64,000 nt of DNA from Bacillota bacterium (GTDB taxonomy: Bacteria; Bacillota; UBA4882; UBA8346). Positions 42,688-50,068 of this stretch are shown here, piece after piece. A program made the position numbers and the translations under genes. Position 1 is the first letter of the stretch. Every line of letters starts with the position of its first letter. The DNA is taken from assembly GCA_023435225.1 (NCBI GenBank), contig JAEYRX010000041.1, positions 1 through 64,000 on the forward strand. Reading direction: 5' to 3'. The notes below the pieces were generated by a model that saw only the letters and a program-made list of their open reading frames with translations, ran no database searches and had not been told where the DNA came from.

Positions 42688-43503
42688 CTATTTGTTCTCT
42701 TTTTGCTTCATTCTATCAATAATATGTTGAGCTACGGCTTCCATTTCAGGTTCCCGTCTTACCCATTCTTGCCATTCAATCCTAAATACTATTTCAAATT
42801 CTTCTTTTTTACCTGATAGAAACGGTTTACTTTTATATTTTTCAAATAATGGTTCAACTGCTAAAGGGAGTTGATCCTTAAGTTTAGAGTCACGAAAATA
42901 TTTTTGCTTGGTTTCATAGTCAACATTAAGAATTGTTTTCCAAGCAAAACTTCTAAGATTAACTGAATATTTATTATAGACTTCAACAAGCCAGTCATAG
43001 ATTGCCGGTTCAGTTTGTTTGAATATTTCAAAATCCTTATGACTTTCAGCATCTTCTTTTGCGAATAAGTATTTAATAAAGTCCTGAATATTTGACTGAT
43101 AATCTGATAAAAAGGGCATTGACATCCTATTCTTTTTACAAAACATATCGGTAAGTGTTTGAAAATCCTTCTCACAATAGCATAAAGGAAATTCTTCAGA
43201 ACTATCGATAAAATGTTCAATCTGAATATCTAGCCTTTTTTGATATTTATCGTAGACATCAATTAGCCAAGAGGAAATATCTGATTTGAATTTGTGTTCA
43301 AGTATATCTTTTATTTTTCCTAAATTGAATTGTTTTTTGCTAGATAACGCCTTATCGGTATTTTCTTCTAGATATTTAAAATAATAATCAAATACATAAT
43401 TAATACACACCTGAACGTTTTTATGCCTATCTTCCAATTTGAAATCGTTTATTTTATCTTTCTTTTTCCTTTTTGAAATATATTCTTCTAAGGAGAGAAG
43501 CAA
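42688..43503 (-). CDS. hypothetical protein with an internal duplication
   Basis: The 271-residue helical protein contains two related halves. Around residues 30-95 it has NVQVCINYVFDYYFKYL and DISSWLIDVYDKYQKRL; around 130-185 it has NIQDFIKYLF and AIYDWLVEVYNKYSVNL. No catalytic motif or family is recognised. It starts at TTG after GATGGTGATTTC. It could be cargo of the element. Confidence 0.6.
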   Translation of the reverse strand: MLLSLEEYISKRKKKDKINDFKLEDRHKNVQVCINYVFDYYFKYLEENTDKALSSKKQFNLGKIKDILEHKFKSDISSWLIDVYDKYQKRLDIQIEHFIDSSEEFPLCYCEKDFQTLTDMFCKKNRMSMPFLSDYQSNIQDFIKYLFAKEDAESHKDFEIFKQTEPAIYDWLVEVYNKYSVNLRSFAWKTILNVDYETKQKYFRDSKLKDQLPLAVEPLFEKYKSKPFLSGKKEEFEIVFRIEWQEWVRREPEMEAVAQHIIDRMKQKENK

Positions 43504-43586
43504 GAAATCACCATCTTTGTTTAGCTATTAAAGATTAGTATTTCTATGGCTCCCAAAATAATCCTTTAGAACTCACAAAGGATGTC

Positions 43587-43781
43587 TTAACGGGTATTCT
43601 TTGTTGGTAAAGACTTGATCATTCCTCTAAACTGCGCAATACCTTGTTTAGTTTCCGGGTGAAGTTCTTCGTGAATCTTCTTTCGCCGTCTTAATACTTC
43701 CCCACGATCAACATAATGGTATTCTAATGTGCCCTGTAATGTTGTGTGGTCTGGTTTCCGGATGAAGCTCCATTGATTTAC
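43587..43781 (-). pseudogene. degraded reading frame downstream of the HTH gene
   Basis: The minus-strand frame continues in phase after the TGA of the 43782-44072 gene for 64 codons (...GTLEYHYVDRGEVLRRRKKIHEELHPETKQGIAQF...) and has no start codon or ribosome site. A second copy of the ELHPET word occurs in another frame just upstream (SMELHPETRPHNITG). The word resembles a segment of phage ParB-like proteins. I read it as a decayed gene piece. Confidence 0.4.
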
Positions 43782-44072
43782 TCATTTAGGCGGATCCTTT
43801 ATTTGTTGCAAATAAATCTTTTCCATTAGTGATTCCGGGAAAAGGTGCATTGTCACTAAGAAGTCCCATGTCGGAATTACCCTTTTATCCCCGGATTGAA
43901 CCACGATGATCTTCTTCTCGTCAGCCAATCCCTTTATGTATTGCCGCCCGACTCCGGCCAATTCCGCCGCTTTTTCGAATGAAATAGTAAGTGGGAGATA
44001 AGGAATATCGATTAGGCGTAATGCTGTTTTTTGTTGGGATTCTACTTCTTGCCCTAGTTTTGTTTTAGGCAT
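43782..44072 (-). CDS. small DNA-binding-like protein, 96 aa
   Basis: The core, ISFEKAAELAGVGRQYIKGLADEKKIIVVQSGDKRVIPTWDF, has an excisionase-type helix-turn-helix shape with a wing. ATG follows GGAGGTTTCTCTAA. It probably regulates element genes. The identity of its operator is unknown. Confidence 0.65.
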   Translation of the reverse strand: MPKTKLGQEVESQQKTALRLIDIPYLPLTISFEKAAELAGVGRQYIKGLADEKKIIVVQSGDKRVIPTWDFLVTMHLFPESLMEKIYLQQIKDPPK

Positions 44073-44148
44073 TTAGAGAAACCTCCAAAATTTCTTAACT
44101 AAAGTATCGCCATTTATGCAAAGAAAATATACTAACATGCCAAATAAA

Positions 44149-44170
44149 AAACCACCCGTTAGGATGGCTT
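44149..44170 (-). terminator. terminator of the Spo0E-like gene
   Basis: On the minus strand, GCCATCC and GGGTGG pair across TAAC and are followed by six T's. It adjoins the Spo0E-like stop. Confidence 0.75.
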
Positions 44171-44338
44171 TTAATTTACAAATTCTCTAATCATTCTGTA
44201 TCGTTTAAGTATTAGTTTATCAACCTTTTCGCTAAGTCTTAAGACTTCAAAATCAATATACCCTTTAACCTCATACAATTTAATCATTTCGTTTTTGGCT
44301 TCCTCAATCCGGGAATCGATAAATTTTAAGTTTCCCAT
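44171..44338 (-). CDS. Spo0E-like aspartyl-phosphate phosphatase
   Basis: This 55-residue frame starts at ATG 44338 behind AAGGGGGTGCGG. The product has the Spo0E pattern: IEEAKNEMIKLYEVKGYIDFEVL then LSEKVDKLI..RYR. This matches the family layout IE..R.EL..L....G..D..VL.LS.(E/K)(L/V)D.LI..Y. The SxxxD motif (SEKVD) carries the catalytic Asp. Family members dephosphorylate Spo0A-P and delay sporulation. On a mobile element it could modulate the host's developmental decision. It has its own terminator. Confidence 0.82.
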   Translation of the reverse strand: MGNLKFIDSRIEEAKNEMIKLYEVKGYIDFEVLRLSEKVDKLILKRYRMIREFVN

Positions 44339-44488
44339 CCGCACCCCCTTGATAAATGATGTTTCTTTTAATATCGGATGGAAACTAATAACAATTTAGT
44401 GTTTTGTAGTTAACCTAAATGAAAAAACTCTATTTAATAACCATTTCAAGAATCAGATTAAGATAATAAGTTCAAGATAGGGAGTTTT

Positions 44489-45127
44489 TTATTTTTTTAC
44501 AGCTTCGGTTAATTGGTCTTGAATAAATGTTTTTACAGTTTGTATAGCTAAAGAATCTACCAGATTAAAAAATTCCGAGAGGCGTTTTCCGTATGAATTG
44601 GCGCTAGCTATCCACATACAATTCCCATTTACCGGATCAAATAATTTTAATTCAAATGCTGCATTCGGGCTTGAAACATAATAACCGCCAAAAGTATTGG
44701 CTGAAAAATATCCGGTATTACCATATAGATTTATAGTTCCCGTTGTAACTTCGGGGATATAAGTTTGGGATGATGAAGTATTAACCAGTGATACTATTAA
44801 AACTGCATCAATATTATTTTGTTTTATTAATTCGTTAATTTCATCGTCAGTATAAGAACGTGTAGGCATTAATATATCTACCGATGGAATTACTTCCGTG
44901 GTGGTTTTTGCAAATCTACCTTTAAAAAATCTTCTTTCCGTTTGCGCTCTCGAATTCAAACTCATTCCATAAGCAAGTACCATCATTTTTTTAACTTGAA
45001 TATTATTATAAGCCGGGTCTTTAAAAGAAGTTATTTGTGTGCTTGCACTTTTAATAGAAAATGCGGCATAAATAGAGCTATTACTAAAACAAACAATAAT
45101 AAATAGGCAAAGCAATATTTTTTTCAA
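44489..45127 (-). CDS. exported protein of unknown function
   Basis: I start at TTG 45127 behind GGAGGGG (MKKILLCLFIIVCFSNSSIYA), giving a clean signal peptide with cleavage after SIYA. The frame extends 19 codons upstream. The mature ~190 residues include VLAYGMSLNSRAQTERRFF, SVDILMPTRSYTDDEINELIK and NIDAVLIVSLV, an alternating alpha/beta pattern, then a Gly/Tyr/Ser-rich strand region. There is no lipobox. It is not a recognised phage protein and may be cargo. Confidence 0.65.
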   Translation of the reverse strand: MKKILLCLFIIVCFSNSSIYAAFSIKSASTQITSFKDPAYNNIQVKKMMVLAYGMSLNSRAQTERRFFKGRFAKTTTEVIPSVDILMPTRSYTDDEINELIKQNNIDAVLIVSLVNTSSSQTYIPEVTTGTINLYGNTGYFSANTFGGYYVSSPNAAFELKLFDPVNGNCMWIASANSYGKRLSEFFNLVDSLAIQTVKTFIQDQLTEAVKK

Positions 45128-45287
45128 CTTAACCCCTCCAATCTCTTCCTTGTAAATAGAATAATTTTTTTTCAATATATTCATGGTAATAATTTCTATT
45201 ATTTTTGTTATATTCCTTTTATTGACTATAAATTAATTCTATGTAAATCAATATTAGTAAAAAGACTGTTATCGATTAAACGGTTTT

Positions 45288-45635
45288 TTATATTTGATTA
45301 GCTTCATAAAGAGTTGCTAAAAGATGAGTTATAAACTTATCAGCATTTGGGAGACTGCAAAAAATAACTTCTATTTCTTCAATAACATTAGAAATACCAG
45401 AAATTTTTCGAGGGAAAGCATTTAGCCCGGAAACTATTAACGCTGAATTTGTTAATTTACATTCCTTAATGGCTTTATCTAAGACGGTTTTATTGATGTT
45501 GTTCAATATTTCCTCTGTCTCTTCAAAGGTTTCCATGAGATTATAATCATTATGACTTAAAAATAAGTCGATGGCTTTTTTCTGATCCTCATTATTTACG
45601 GCTCCAATATAGGCGACGACTTTTTTCTTTTCCAT
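45288..45635 (-). CDS. serine-recombinase-fold protein lacking the catalytic serine
   Basis: The 115-residue protein resembles only the catalytic domain of resolvases: KKVVAYIGAVNNEDQKKAID (compare VAYxRVSTxxQ), LDKAIKECKLTNSALIVSGLNAFPRKI (compare KLDRLSR) and LPNADKFITHLLATLYEA (compare D.P.A..F..H.LAA.AE.E). The catalytic Ser of RVS is replaced (IGAVN) and the Arg of DRLSR is changed. It has no DNA-binding tail. ATG has GGAAAGGAAGGAATT. I infer a non-catalytic structural or regulatory relative. Confidence 0.6.
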   Translation of the reverse strand: MEKKKVVAYIGAVNNEDQKKAIDLFLSHNDYNLMETFEETEEILNNINKTVLDKAIKECKLTNSALIVSGLNAFPRKISGISNVIEEIEVIFCSLPNADKFITHLLATLYEANQI

Positions 45636-45665
45636 AATTCCTTCCTTTCCAGCATTAACGCTAAT

Positions 45666-45749
45666 TTATGGAATTTTCTTGACGGGATAAAAATTCAGTG
45701 TTAATATCAAAGTAACGATAATTTGAATTATTGAGACTGCTTTAAACAT
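45666..45749 (-). CDS. 27-aa hydrophobic peptide
   Basis: ATG 45749 follows GAGGTGGTATC at good spacing. The peptide MFKAVSIIQIIVTLILTLNF + YPVKKIP is one membrane helix with a basic end, a layout seen in type I toxin or small membrane regulator peptides. The first residues resemble the N-terminus of the protein encoded at 46569 (FKKTVTIIQITITVLLF). The evidence is the ribosome site and composition only. Confidence 0.45.
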   Translation of the reverse strand: MFKAVSIIQIIVTLILTLNFYPVKKIP

Positions 45750-45814
45750 TGATACCACCTCATTTTGCTTTATTAGGGCATTGACTAAACCTTAGCCGAT
45801 GCCCTATTTATTTT

Positions 45815-46567
45815 CTATATTATCGCTTGATGTAATCCGCGGGATTCAATCCCACTATAACTATAAAGCCCTTTGTAAAACTCTCTTCTATCAAGAATAC
45901 GTTTAATTGTTTCTTTGTAGAAGCGCTTACCTTGTGCGGTTGTATATCCCTCTTGATTTAGAATATCAGCGATTTTCTGTAATGATAATTCCTGATTATT
46001 GTCTTTTAATTCGAAAACTCGTTTAACCGGCTCTGCTTTTTCTGGATTTATTGAAAGTATTTTACTACCTCTTTTTGAAGAATAACCGAGAGCGGCCCGA
46101 CCTCCGGCATAACCGCCGATTTTTGCCTTTTGTTTTCGTCCTCCGGATAACCTTTCGGTAATTCTTGATTTTTCGAATTGAGCAAAAGCGCCGATGATTT
46201 GACGGAATAAAACATTAGCCGGATCTTGTCCTCTGAATTGTTCAGAGACAGAAATAATTTCTACACCATTTTTGAGTAATTCTTTTTCAATCCATAATTG
46301 AGCCATTAAATCGCGGGCTATTCGATCCATTTTAGCGACTATTACAGCTTTTATTTGACCTTTTGCAGAATCAGCTATCATTGATTGAAGCCCTGGCCGG
46401 TCAAGTGTAGTGCCGGAAATGCCAGGGTCAGAATACCAGCCGATAATATTAAAACCGTTGTTATCTGCGAAATTTTGAATAGATTCTTTTTGTTCGGCCA
46501 AACCGAAACGATCTTCTCCTGTTTGACCATCGGTAGAAACTCGTAAATAGCCATATACATCAACCAT
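45815..46567 (-). CDS. serine recombinase (resolvase/invertase family)
   Basis: I start at ATG 46567 (MVDVYGYLRVSTDGQ) behind TAGGAGTGAAC. The 250-residue protein has an active-looking catalytic domain: Ser in YLRVSTDGQ, SDPGISGTTLDRPGLQ, and AVIVAKMDRIARD, then FRQIIGAFAQFEKSRITERL and a recombinase region (LSLQKIADILNQEGYTTAQGKRFYKETIKRIL). It is longer than a simple resolvase but shorter than large serine integrases. It may resolve multimers or invert DNA in the element. The first and second serine-fold genes are about 180 bases apart. Confidence 0.9.
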   Translation of the reverse strand: MVDVYGYLRVSTDGQTGEDRFGLAEQKESIQNFADNNGFNIIGWYSDPGISGTTLDRPGLQSMIADSAKGQIKAVIVAKMDRIARDLMAQLWIEKELLKNGVEIISVSEQFRGQDPANVLFRQIIGAFAQFEKSRITERLSGGRKQKAKIGGYAGGRAALGYSSKRGSKILSINPEKAEPVKRVFELKDNNQELSLQKIADILNQEGYTTAQGKRFYKETIKRILDRREFYKGLYSYSGIESRGLHQAII

Positions 46568-46568
46568 T

Positions 46569-47081
46569 TTGTTCACTCCTAACACGAAATATTTTAAAAA
46601 AACCGTAACGATAATTCAAATTACCATTACGGTTTTATTGTTTATGGCTTGTCCAGTGTTTGCTATTGATATTGACCAGATTAATAAGGATTTTCATTTG
46701 CAAACCGGGATAGAGCCTATACAAACTGAAACTGCCGAACCTGTCCACGAATATAATTTTTGGAAAGGTCAGTTTGACCCGTGGACTAAGGAAGATACTT
46801 ATTGGCAAATTGTTGTGACTTCATCTAATATTATTGATTGGGGACAAACTAGAACAATTGCTTTGAATCCTGATAAGTATTATGAGAACAATTCTATTAT
46901 TAGCAAACAGCCATCTGTTGATGAAGTTGATAACTACTTTATTGCTATGATTTTATTTGATATTGGAACAGCTTATATTCTTCCTAAAAAGTGGCGAAGA
47001 ATTACACAAATAGGAACCCTTTGTAATCAACTTTATTATATTAATAATAACTATCAATTAAGAATTGGAATATCATTTTAA
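46569..47081 (+). CDS. small exported protein with a DWGQTRTI motif
   Basis: The product has a signal-like N-terminus (TIIQITITVLLFMACPVFA) and a conserved-looking C-terminal half: IIDWGQTRTIALNPDKYYENNSII, then VDNYFIAMILFDIGTAYILPKKWR and NNYQLRIGISF. This resembles a widespread small phage or bacterial membrane-protein type with D..QT..I......E.NP. The start is unclear: TTG 46569 lies in the divergent recombinase leader with no ribosome site, and ATG 46644 would give 145 residues with only part of a signal. It converges on the tail-like gene and overlaps it by 4 bp. Confidence 0.55.
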   Translation: MFTPNTKYFKKTVTIIQITITVLLFMACPVFAIDIDQINKDFHLQTGIEPIQTETAEPVHEYNFWKGQFDPWTKEDTYWQIVVTSSNIIDWGQTRTIALNPDKYYENNSIISKQPSVDEVDNYFIAMILFDIGTAYILPKKWRRITQIGTLCNQLYYINNNYQLRIGISF

Positions 47082-47764
47082 ACATCTTCAAAGGCTAAAT
47101 CTATCCACCAACTATCGAAATGTTGTACCGTTATAGAAGAACTTGATGAATTATTGTCAGCTGATATTGTTATAATCCTTGAACCTTCGGTAGCCAATTG
47201 AGTGTTAAGTTGTTCATCTCCTTGATATGAACTAGATTTCCAACTAGTAGAGGAATAAACTTCAAGTCTTAAATTTGAATCTAAAAAGTACCACCTTGCT
47301 CTTTTGATAACAAGTTTTTTCTCCGTTGGAACTATTATCATTATTTTTTGTAATGGTTGACCAGTGCTGGCTGCTATTGATAGCGTTCCACTTCCGCCTA
47401 ATTTGCCACTAATCTGAAATCTAGTATCTCCTTTTGCTGCGTCCGCTAAAGTTGCACCATCCGCGCTTCCTGCATGAGTAGCTTCCTTGACCACCGTATC
47501 AATATGACCTGGATTTTCTGAATCTTCTTCGAAGATGTCTAGTAAATCTTGACCGTCGATAGTGGAATTTTCATCTGCTGTTACTGTTCCATTCAACGTC
47601 AACCCCGTCAACGCCCCAATAGACGTTTTTAAATCCACAATATTCAACTTTCTGGTGTCCAAGTCATTTAGGGCAGCATATCTAGCATCTTCAGTTTCAT
47701 TTAAATCTTGAAAGAATAAATAACTCTCAGTCCAAGTTTTAAGCTTATTATATCTATCAGCCAT
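47078..47764 (-). CDS. phage-tail-fibre-like protein
   Basis: The 228-residue protein begins with MADRYNKLKTWTESYLFFQDLN and contains collagen-free but repetitive Gly/Ala/Ser segments (ATHAGSADGATLADAAKG, GKLGGSGTLSIAASTG) of the type seen in tail-fibre or baseplate appendage proteins. A strand-rich C-terminal domain ends HFDSWWIDLAFEDV. No other tail genes are present, so it is probably a prophage-derived remnant or surface protein. Confidence 0.5.
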   Translation of the reverse strand: MADRYNKLKTWTESYLFFQDLNETEDARYAALNDLDTRKLNIVDLKTSIGALTGLTLNGTVTADENSTIDGQDLLDIFEEDSENPGHIDTVVKEATHAGSADGATLADAAKGDTRFQISGKLGGSGTLSIAASTGQPLQKIMIIVPTEKKLVIKRARWYFLDSNLRLEVYSSTSWKSSSYQGDEQLNTQLATEGSRIITISADNNSSSSSITVQHFDSWWIDLAFEDV

Positions 47765-47805
47765 TGTTCATCATTCCTTTCACCATTCAACATTATTTGT
47801 TAAGC

Positions 47806-47988
47806 TTAGAGTAATGCTTTAAGTTTCTTGTATAGCCAATATAGCTTTTGGCCAAGACCAATAAAGAAGAATAGTATCATAATTAAAAAAGCCGTTATTC
47901 TATCCCGTAAGCTATTTTTATCAAGTAACATAATGCCTTTCTCGTCGCTCCCAAACCCGTGGGTAACTCTTTGATACCTCTCGCTCAT
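47806..47988 (-). CDS. 60-aa membrane protein, phage-like
   Basis: I start at ATG 47988 after AAAGGAGG. The product has a charged N-terminus (MSERYQRVTHGFGSDEKGIM) and one membrane helix (ITAFLIMILFFFIGLGQKLYWL). Its place beside a tail-like gene suggests a holin-associated or lysis accessory protein, by analogy with XhlA-type proteins. The family is not certain. Confidence 0.5.
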   Translation of the reverse strand: MSERYQRVTHGFGSDEKGIMLLDKNSLRDRITAFLIMILFFFIGLGQKLYWLYKKLKALL

Positions 47989-48010
47989 TTTTTTATTCAC
48001 CTCCTTTGAG

Positions 48011-48034
48011 AAAAAAAACAGCCTTAAGCTGTTT
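48011..48034 (-). terminator. minus-strand terminator downstream of the hairpin array
   Basis: AAACAGC (48016-48022) pairs with GCTGTTT (48028-48034). Read on the minus strand it is followed by a run of T's. It would end a minus-strand transcript coming through the hairpin array, just before the 47988 start. Confidence 0.6.
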
Positions 48035-48120
48035 AATTGATTAAAAGTTATTATTTTTTTAAGGTGTAAACTTTTGTCATCACCTCTGTTATGATCTGTA
48101 GTTTTCTGTAGTAGTTAGCA

Positions 48121-48255
48121 GTTGTTTTTGCGTTGTTACCAACGGGAAATATTTATTGTTTTTTCATTGTTCTCAATGAAAAATATCACTGTTTTTTCCA
48201 CTGTTATCAGTGGAGATTTAATAATTTCTTCGCTGTTTTTATGCTGTTACCAGCG
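48121..48255. repeat. array of four covarying W-W-W' hairpin units
   Basis: Four units begin at 48121, 48155, 48187 and 48231. On the plus strand each reads: word W, five or six T's, W again, a 4-base TTAC/TTCT/TTAT loop, then the reverse complement of W. W is (C)GTTG, CATTG, CACTG and CGCTG in turn, and all three occurrences within a unit change together, apart from end trimming. A degenerate unit lies at 48535-48559 (GGTTG..GGCTG..CAACC). The region has no gene. Confidence 0.75.
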
Positions 48256-48973
48256 AAAGAGCTTTTTGTGTAATTAAACGCCCCCTTTTAAGGTTTAAAT
48301 AAAATCCCTAGTTTTGCCTAGTATTTTTTCTGTTCTTTCCCTGTTCTGATTCTTTTTTCAGGTTTTATCAGGTTGTTAATTCAATTTAATTAAATAAATC
48401 CAGGGTGATAATCGCCCGCCTCTTAGCAATTATCAGTTACCCCTCGTATCGTTAAGGCCCTGGAAACTCTTAATAAATTAAATGTTCAATGCTAGAATTT
48501 GCTAGGGTTTTTCTTTTTATAGAAATGTTAAATTGGTTGTTTCTTGGCTGTTCTCAACCATCCCCTATTAAACATTTAGCCAATCAAAAAATTACAAAAC
48601 TACAGTTTTCTCAAGTAGTTTATTGTTTGAAAAGATTATCAATAAAGGTTTCGAGAGCTTTTCAAATTTCTTTTCTATACCAAGTTTTACCCAGTAATTT
48701 AGTTGCTTTTTAGTGATCCAAGACTGTTTTCAATGTCAAGTTTTTAAGATTTTTATTCCTTTTTAAGGTTGTCCAACATGTCCATTAGCCTTTTTTATAT
48801 ATACCGCAAAACTAATTATCTTCTTAATTCAATAGGTATAAGCTTTGACCAACTTTATTTTAGGGCTTAATTATGGCACAAGTACCAATTAATAAAATAA
48901 AAAAACACTATAATCCATAGTGTTTTCGGGAATTATTCAATTTTAAATTTGTGCCATTTTGAAACTGTAGTTT
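48256..48973. other. long gene-poor region upstream of the hairpin array
   Basis: These ~720 AT-rich bases contain no convincing gene. They hold scattered hairpin-type motifs (CCTAG and CAGG repeats at 48310-48375, and one degenerate array unit at 48535) and a terminator-like hairpin at 48901-48926 (AAACACTA/TAGTGTTT). It is a candidate for an origin or other cis-acting element function. Confidence 0.5.
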
Positions 48974-49363
48974 TTAAAAAGGCAGATTATCCAAATTAAT
49001 TCCGTCTAAATCGGGATCGGCTCCGGTTGCCGGCGCAGAATTGTCTCCGGATTTCTTCTGCAAAAATTGGACACGGTTAGCGACAACCTCTGTTGATTTC
49101 TTTTTCTGGCCGTCCTGGGTTTCATAATTCCGGATTTGTAATCTACCTTCAACGGCTATTAAACTGCCTTTTCGGAGATAATTGGAACAATTTTCAGCGG
49201 TTTTACTCCAAGCAATAATCCGTATAAAATCCGCTTCCGGTTGTCCTTCTTGCTTATGGTCCCTATTTACTGCTAAATCAAAGGAAGTAACGGCAGTACC
49301 TCCGGGAGTGTATTTTAATTCCGGGTCCCTGGTTAATCTGCCGATTAAAACTATATGGTTCAT
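48974..49363 (-). CDS. ssb: single-stranded DNA-binding protein
   Basis: The 129-residue SSB has the OB-fold signature MNHIVLIGRLTRDPELKYTPGG, FDLAVNR, FIRIIAWSKTAENCSNYLRKGS and IQIRNYETQDGQKK, and a short acidic tail ending DLDGINLDNLPF like the canonical DDDIPF partner-binding tip. It is shorter than the host-type SSB. The ATG overlaps the TGA of the upstream small gene (ATGA), so they are coupled. It is part of the element's replication module. Confidence 0.95.
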   Translation of the reverse strand: MNHIVLIGRLTRDPELKYTPGGTAVTSFDLAVNRDHKQEGQPEADFIRIIAWSKTAENCSNYLRKGSLIAVEGRLQIRNYETQDGQKKKSTEVVANRVQFLQKKSGDNSAPATGADPDLDGINLDNLPF

Positions 49364-49605
49364 TCGGTTTTTACCTCCAGGTCCTTAGCTTCATCGATAA
49401 ACTTTTGTAATATTTCGATTGCTTCCGGGTGAGTTGCTAAATCTTCAATATCGATTGTTCCCCGTTTGCCGGGGACTATTTCGCCTTTATTGTCTCGGAA
49501 TGAACCGCATATTTGAAGCTTCCCTGCTTCCGGATAATGAATAAAAAAGTTTTTCTCCGTTTGAATTATATCCGGCTTCTCATTTTCCCAATATTTATTG
49601 GCCAT
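49360..49605 (-). CDS. hypothetical 81-aa protein, coupled to ssb
   Basis: ATG 49605 follows AGGAGGTCGGCAGCG; the open frame reaches further back without support. The product (MANKYWENEKPDIIQTEKNF, then CGSFRDNKGEIVPGKRGTIDIEDLATHPEAIEILQKFI) is small and acidic-basic mixed, with no family recognised. Its stop overlaps the ssb start, and its start overlaps the end of the winged-helix gene by 11 bp. Confidence 0.7.
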   Translation of the reverse strand: MANKYWENEKPDIIQTEKNFFIHYPEAGKLQICGSFRDNKGEIVPGKRGTIDIEDLATHPEAIEILQKFIDEAKDLEVKTE

Positions 49606-49978
49606 CGCTGCCGACCTCCTGGAATAAAAAATTGTTATCTTCAATCTGAAGATGGCAATTAAAGCTACTTTCCGCACCTTTTTGGATCCCTCGAATTGTT
49701 TCTGATAAATCCCGCGCTCTTGAAATTAGATCAGCCACTCCCTCCCGAACTTCTTCCGGTGTTTCCGCAAGGTAATAACCATAAGGCCGTTTCGCGCACG
49801 ATGATAAAATTAAAATACCCTGCTTTCGAAGTTCTGAAATAGACGCCCGGAGTTCTCGATTATTGATTCCGGTTAATTTTTGTAATTCATCAATTCTTAA
49901 AGCGTTTCGGCGCCCTGGCCGGTTCTTAAAAATGTTAATTATAATTTGCTTGCAGTCGTTTTTACTATGGTATCTCAT
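49595..49978 (-). CDS. winged-helix DNA-binding protein
   Basis: The 127-residue protein has a clear winged-helix core: NALRIDELQKLTGINNRELRASISELRKQGILILS, then RPYGYYLAETPEEV, as in phage and plasmid replication regulators. A helical tail follows. It is the first gene of a tightly overlapping minus-strand set with the 81-aa gene and ssb. It probably regulates or assists replication. Confidence 0.8.
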   Translation of the reverse strand: MRYHSKNDCKQIIINIFKNRPGRRNALRIDELQKLTGINNRELRASISELRKQGILILSSCAKRPYGYYLAETPEEVREGVADLISRARDLSETIRGIQKGAESSFNCHLQIEDNNFLFQEVGSDGQ

Positions 49979-50021
49979 TACTTCACCACCTGTTAACTAG
50001 TTTTTATTTCGTTAGCACAAT

Positions 50022-50048
50022 AAAAAAACCGTCTCAAGTAAGACGGTT
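50022..50048 (-). terminator. terminator after the replication initiator
   Basis: AACCGTCT (50027-50034) pairs with AGACGGTT (50041-50048). Read on the minus strand it is followed by T's. Confidence 0.8.
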
Positions 50049-50068
50049 AAAATTTTGATTAACTGTAA

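Noticed and set aside
48121..48255. CRISPR array interpretation of the spaced repeats
   Set aside because: The repeated units differ in their paired words, spacers are only a few T's, there are only four units and no cas genes. The pattern is hairpin covariation, not repeat-spacer.
48489..48713. 74-codon frame in the gene-poor region near the hairpin array
   Set aside because: It has no ribosome site, no recognisable motif, and lies in a region dominated by hairpin motifs.
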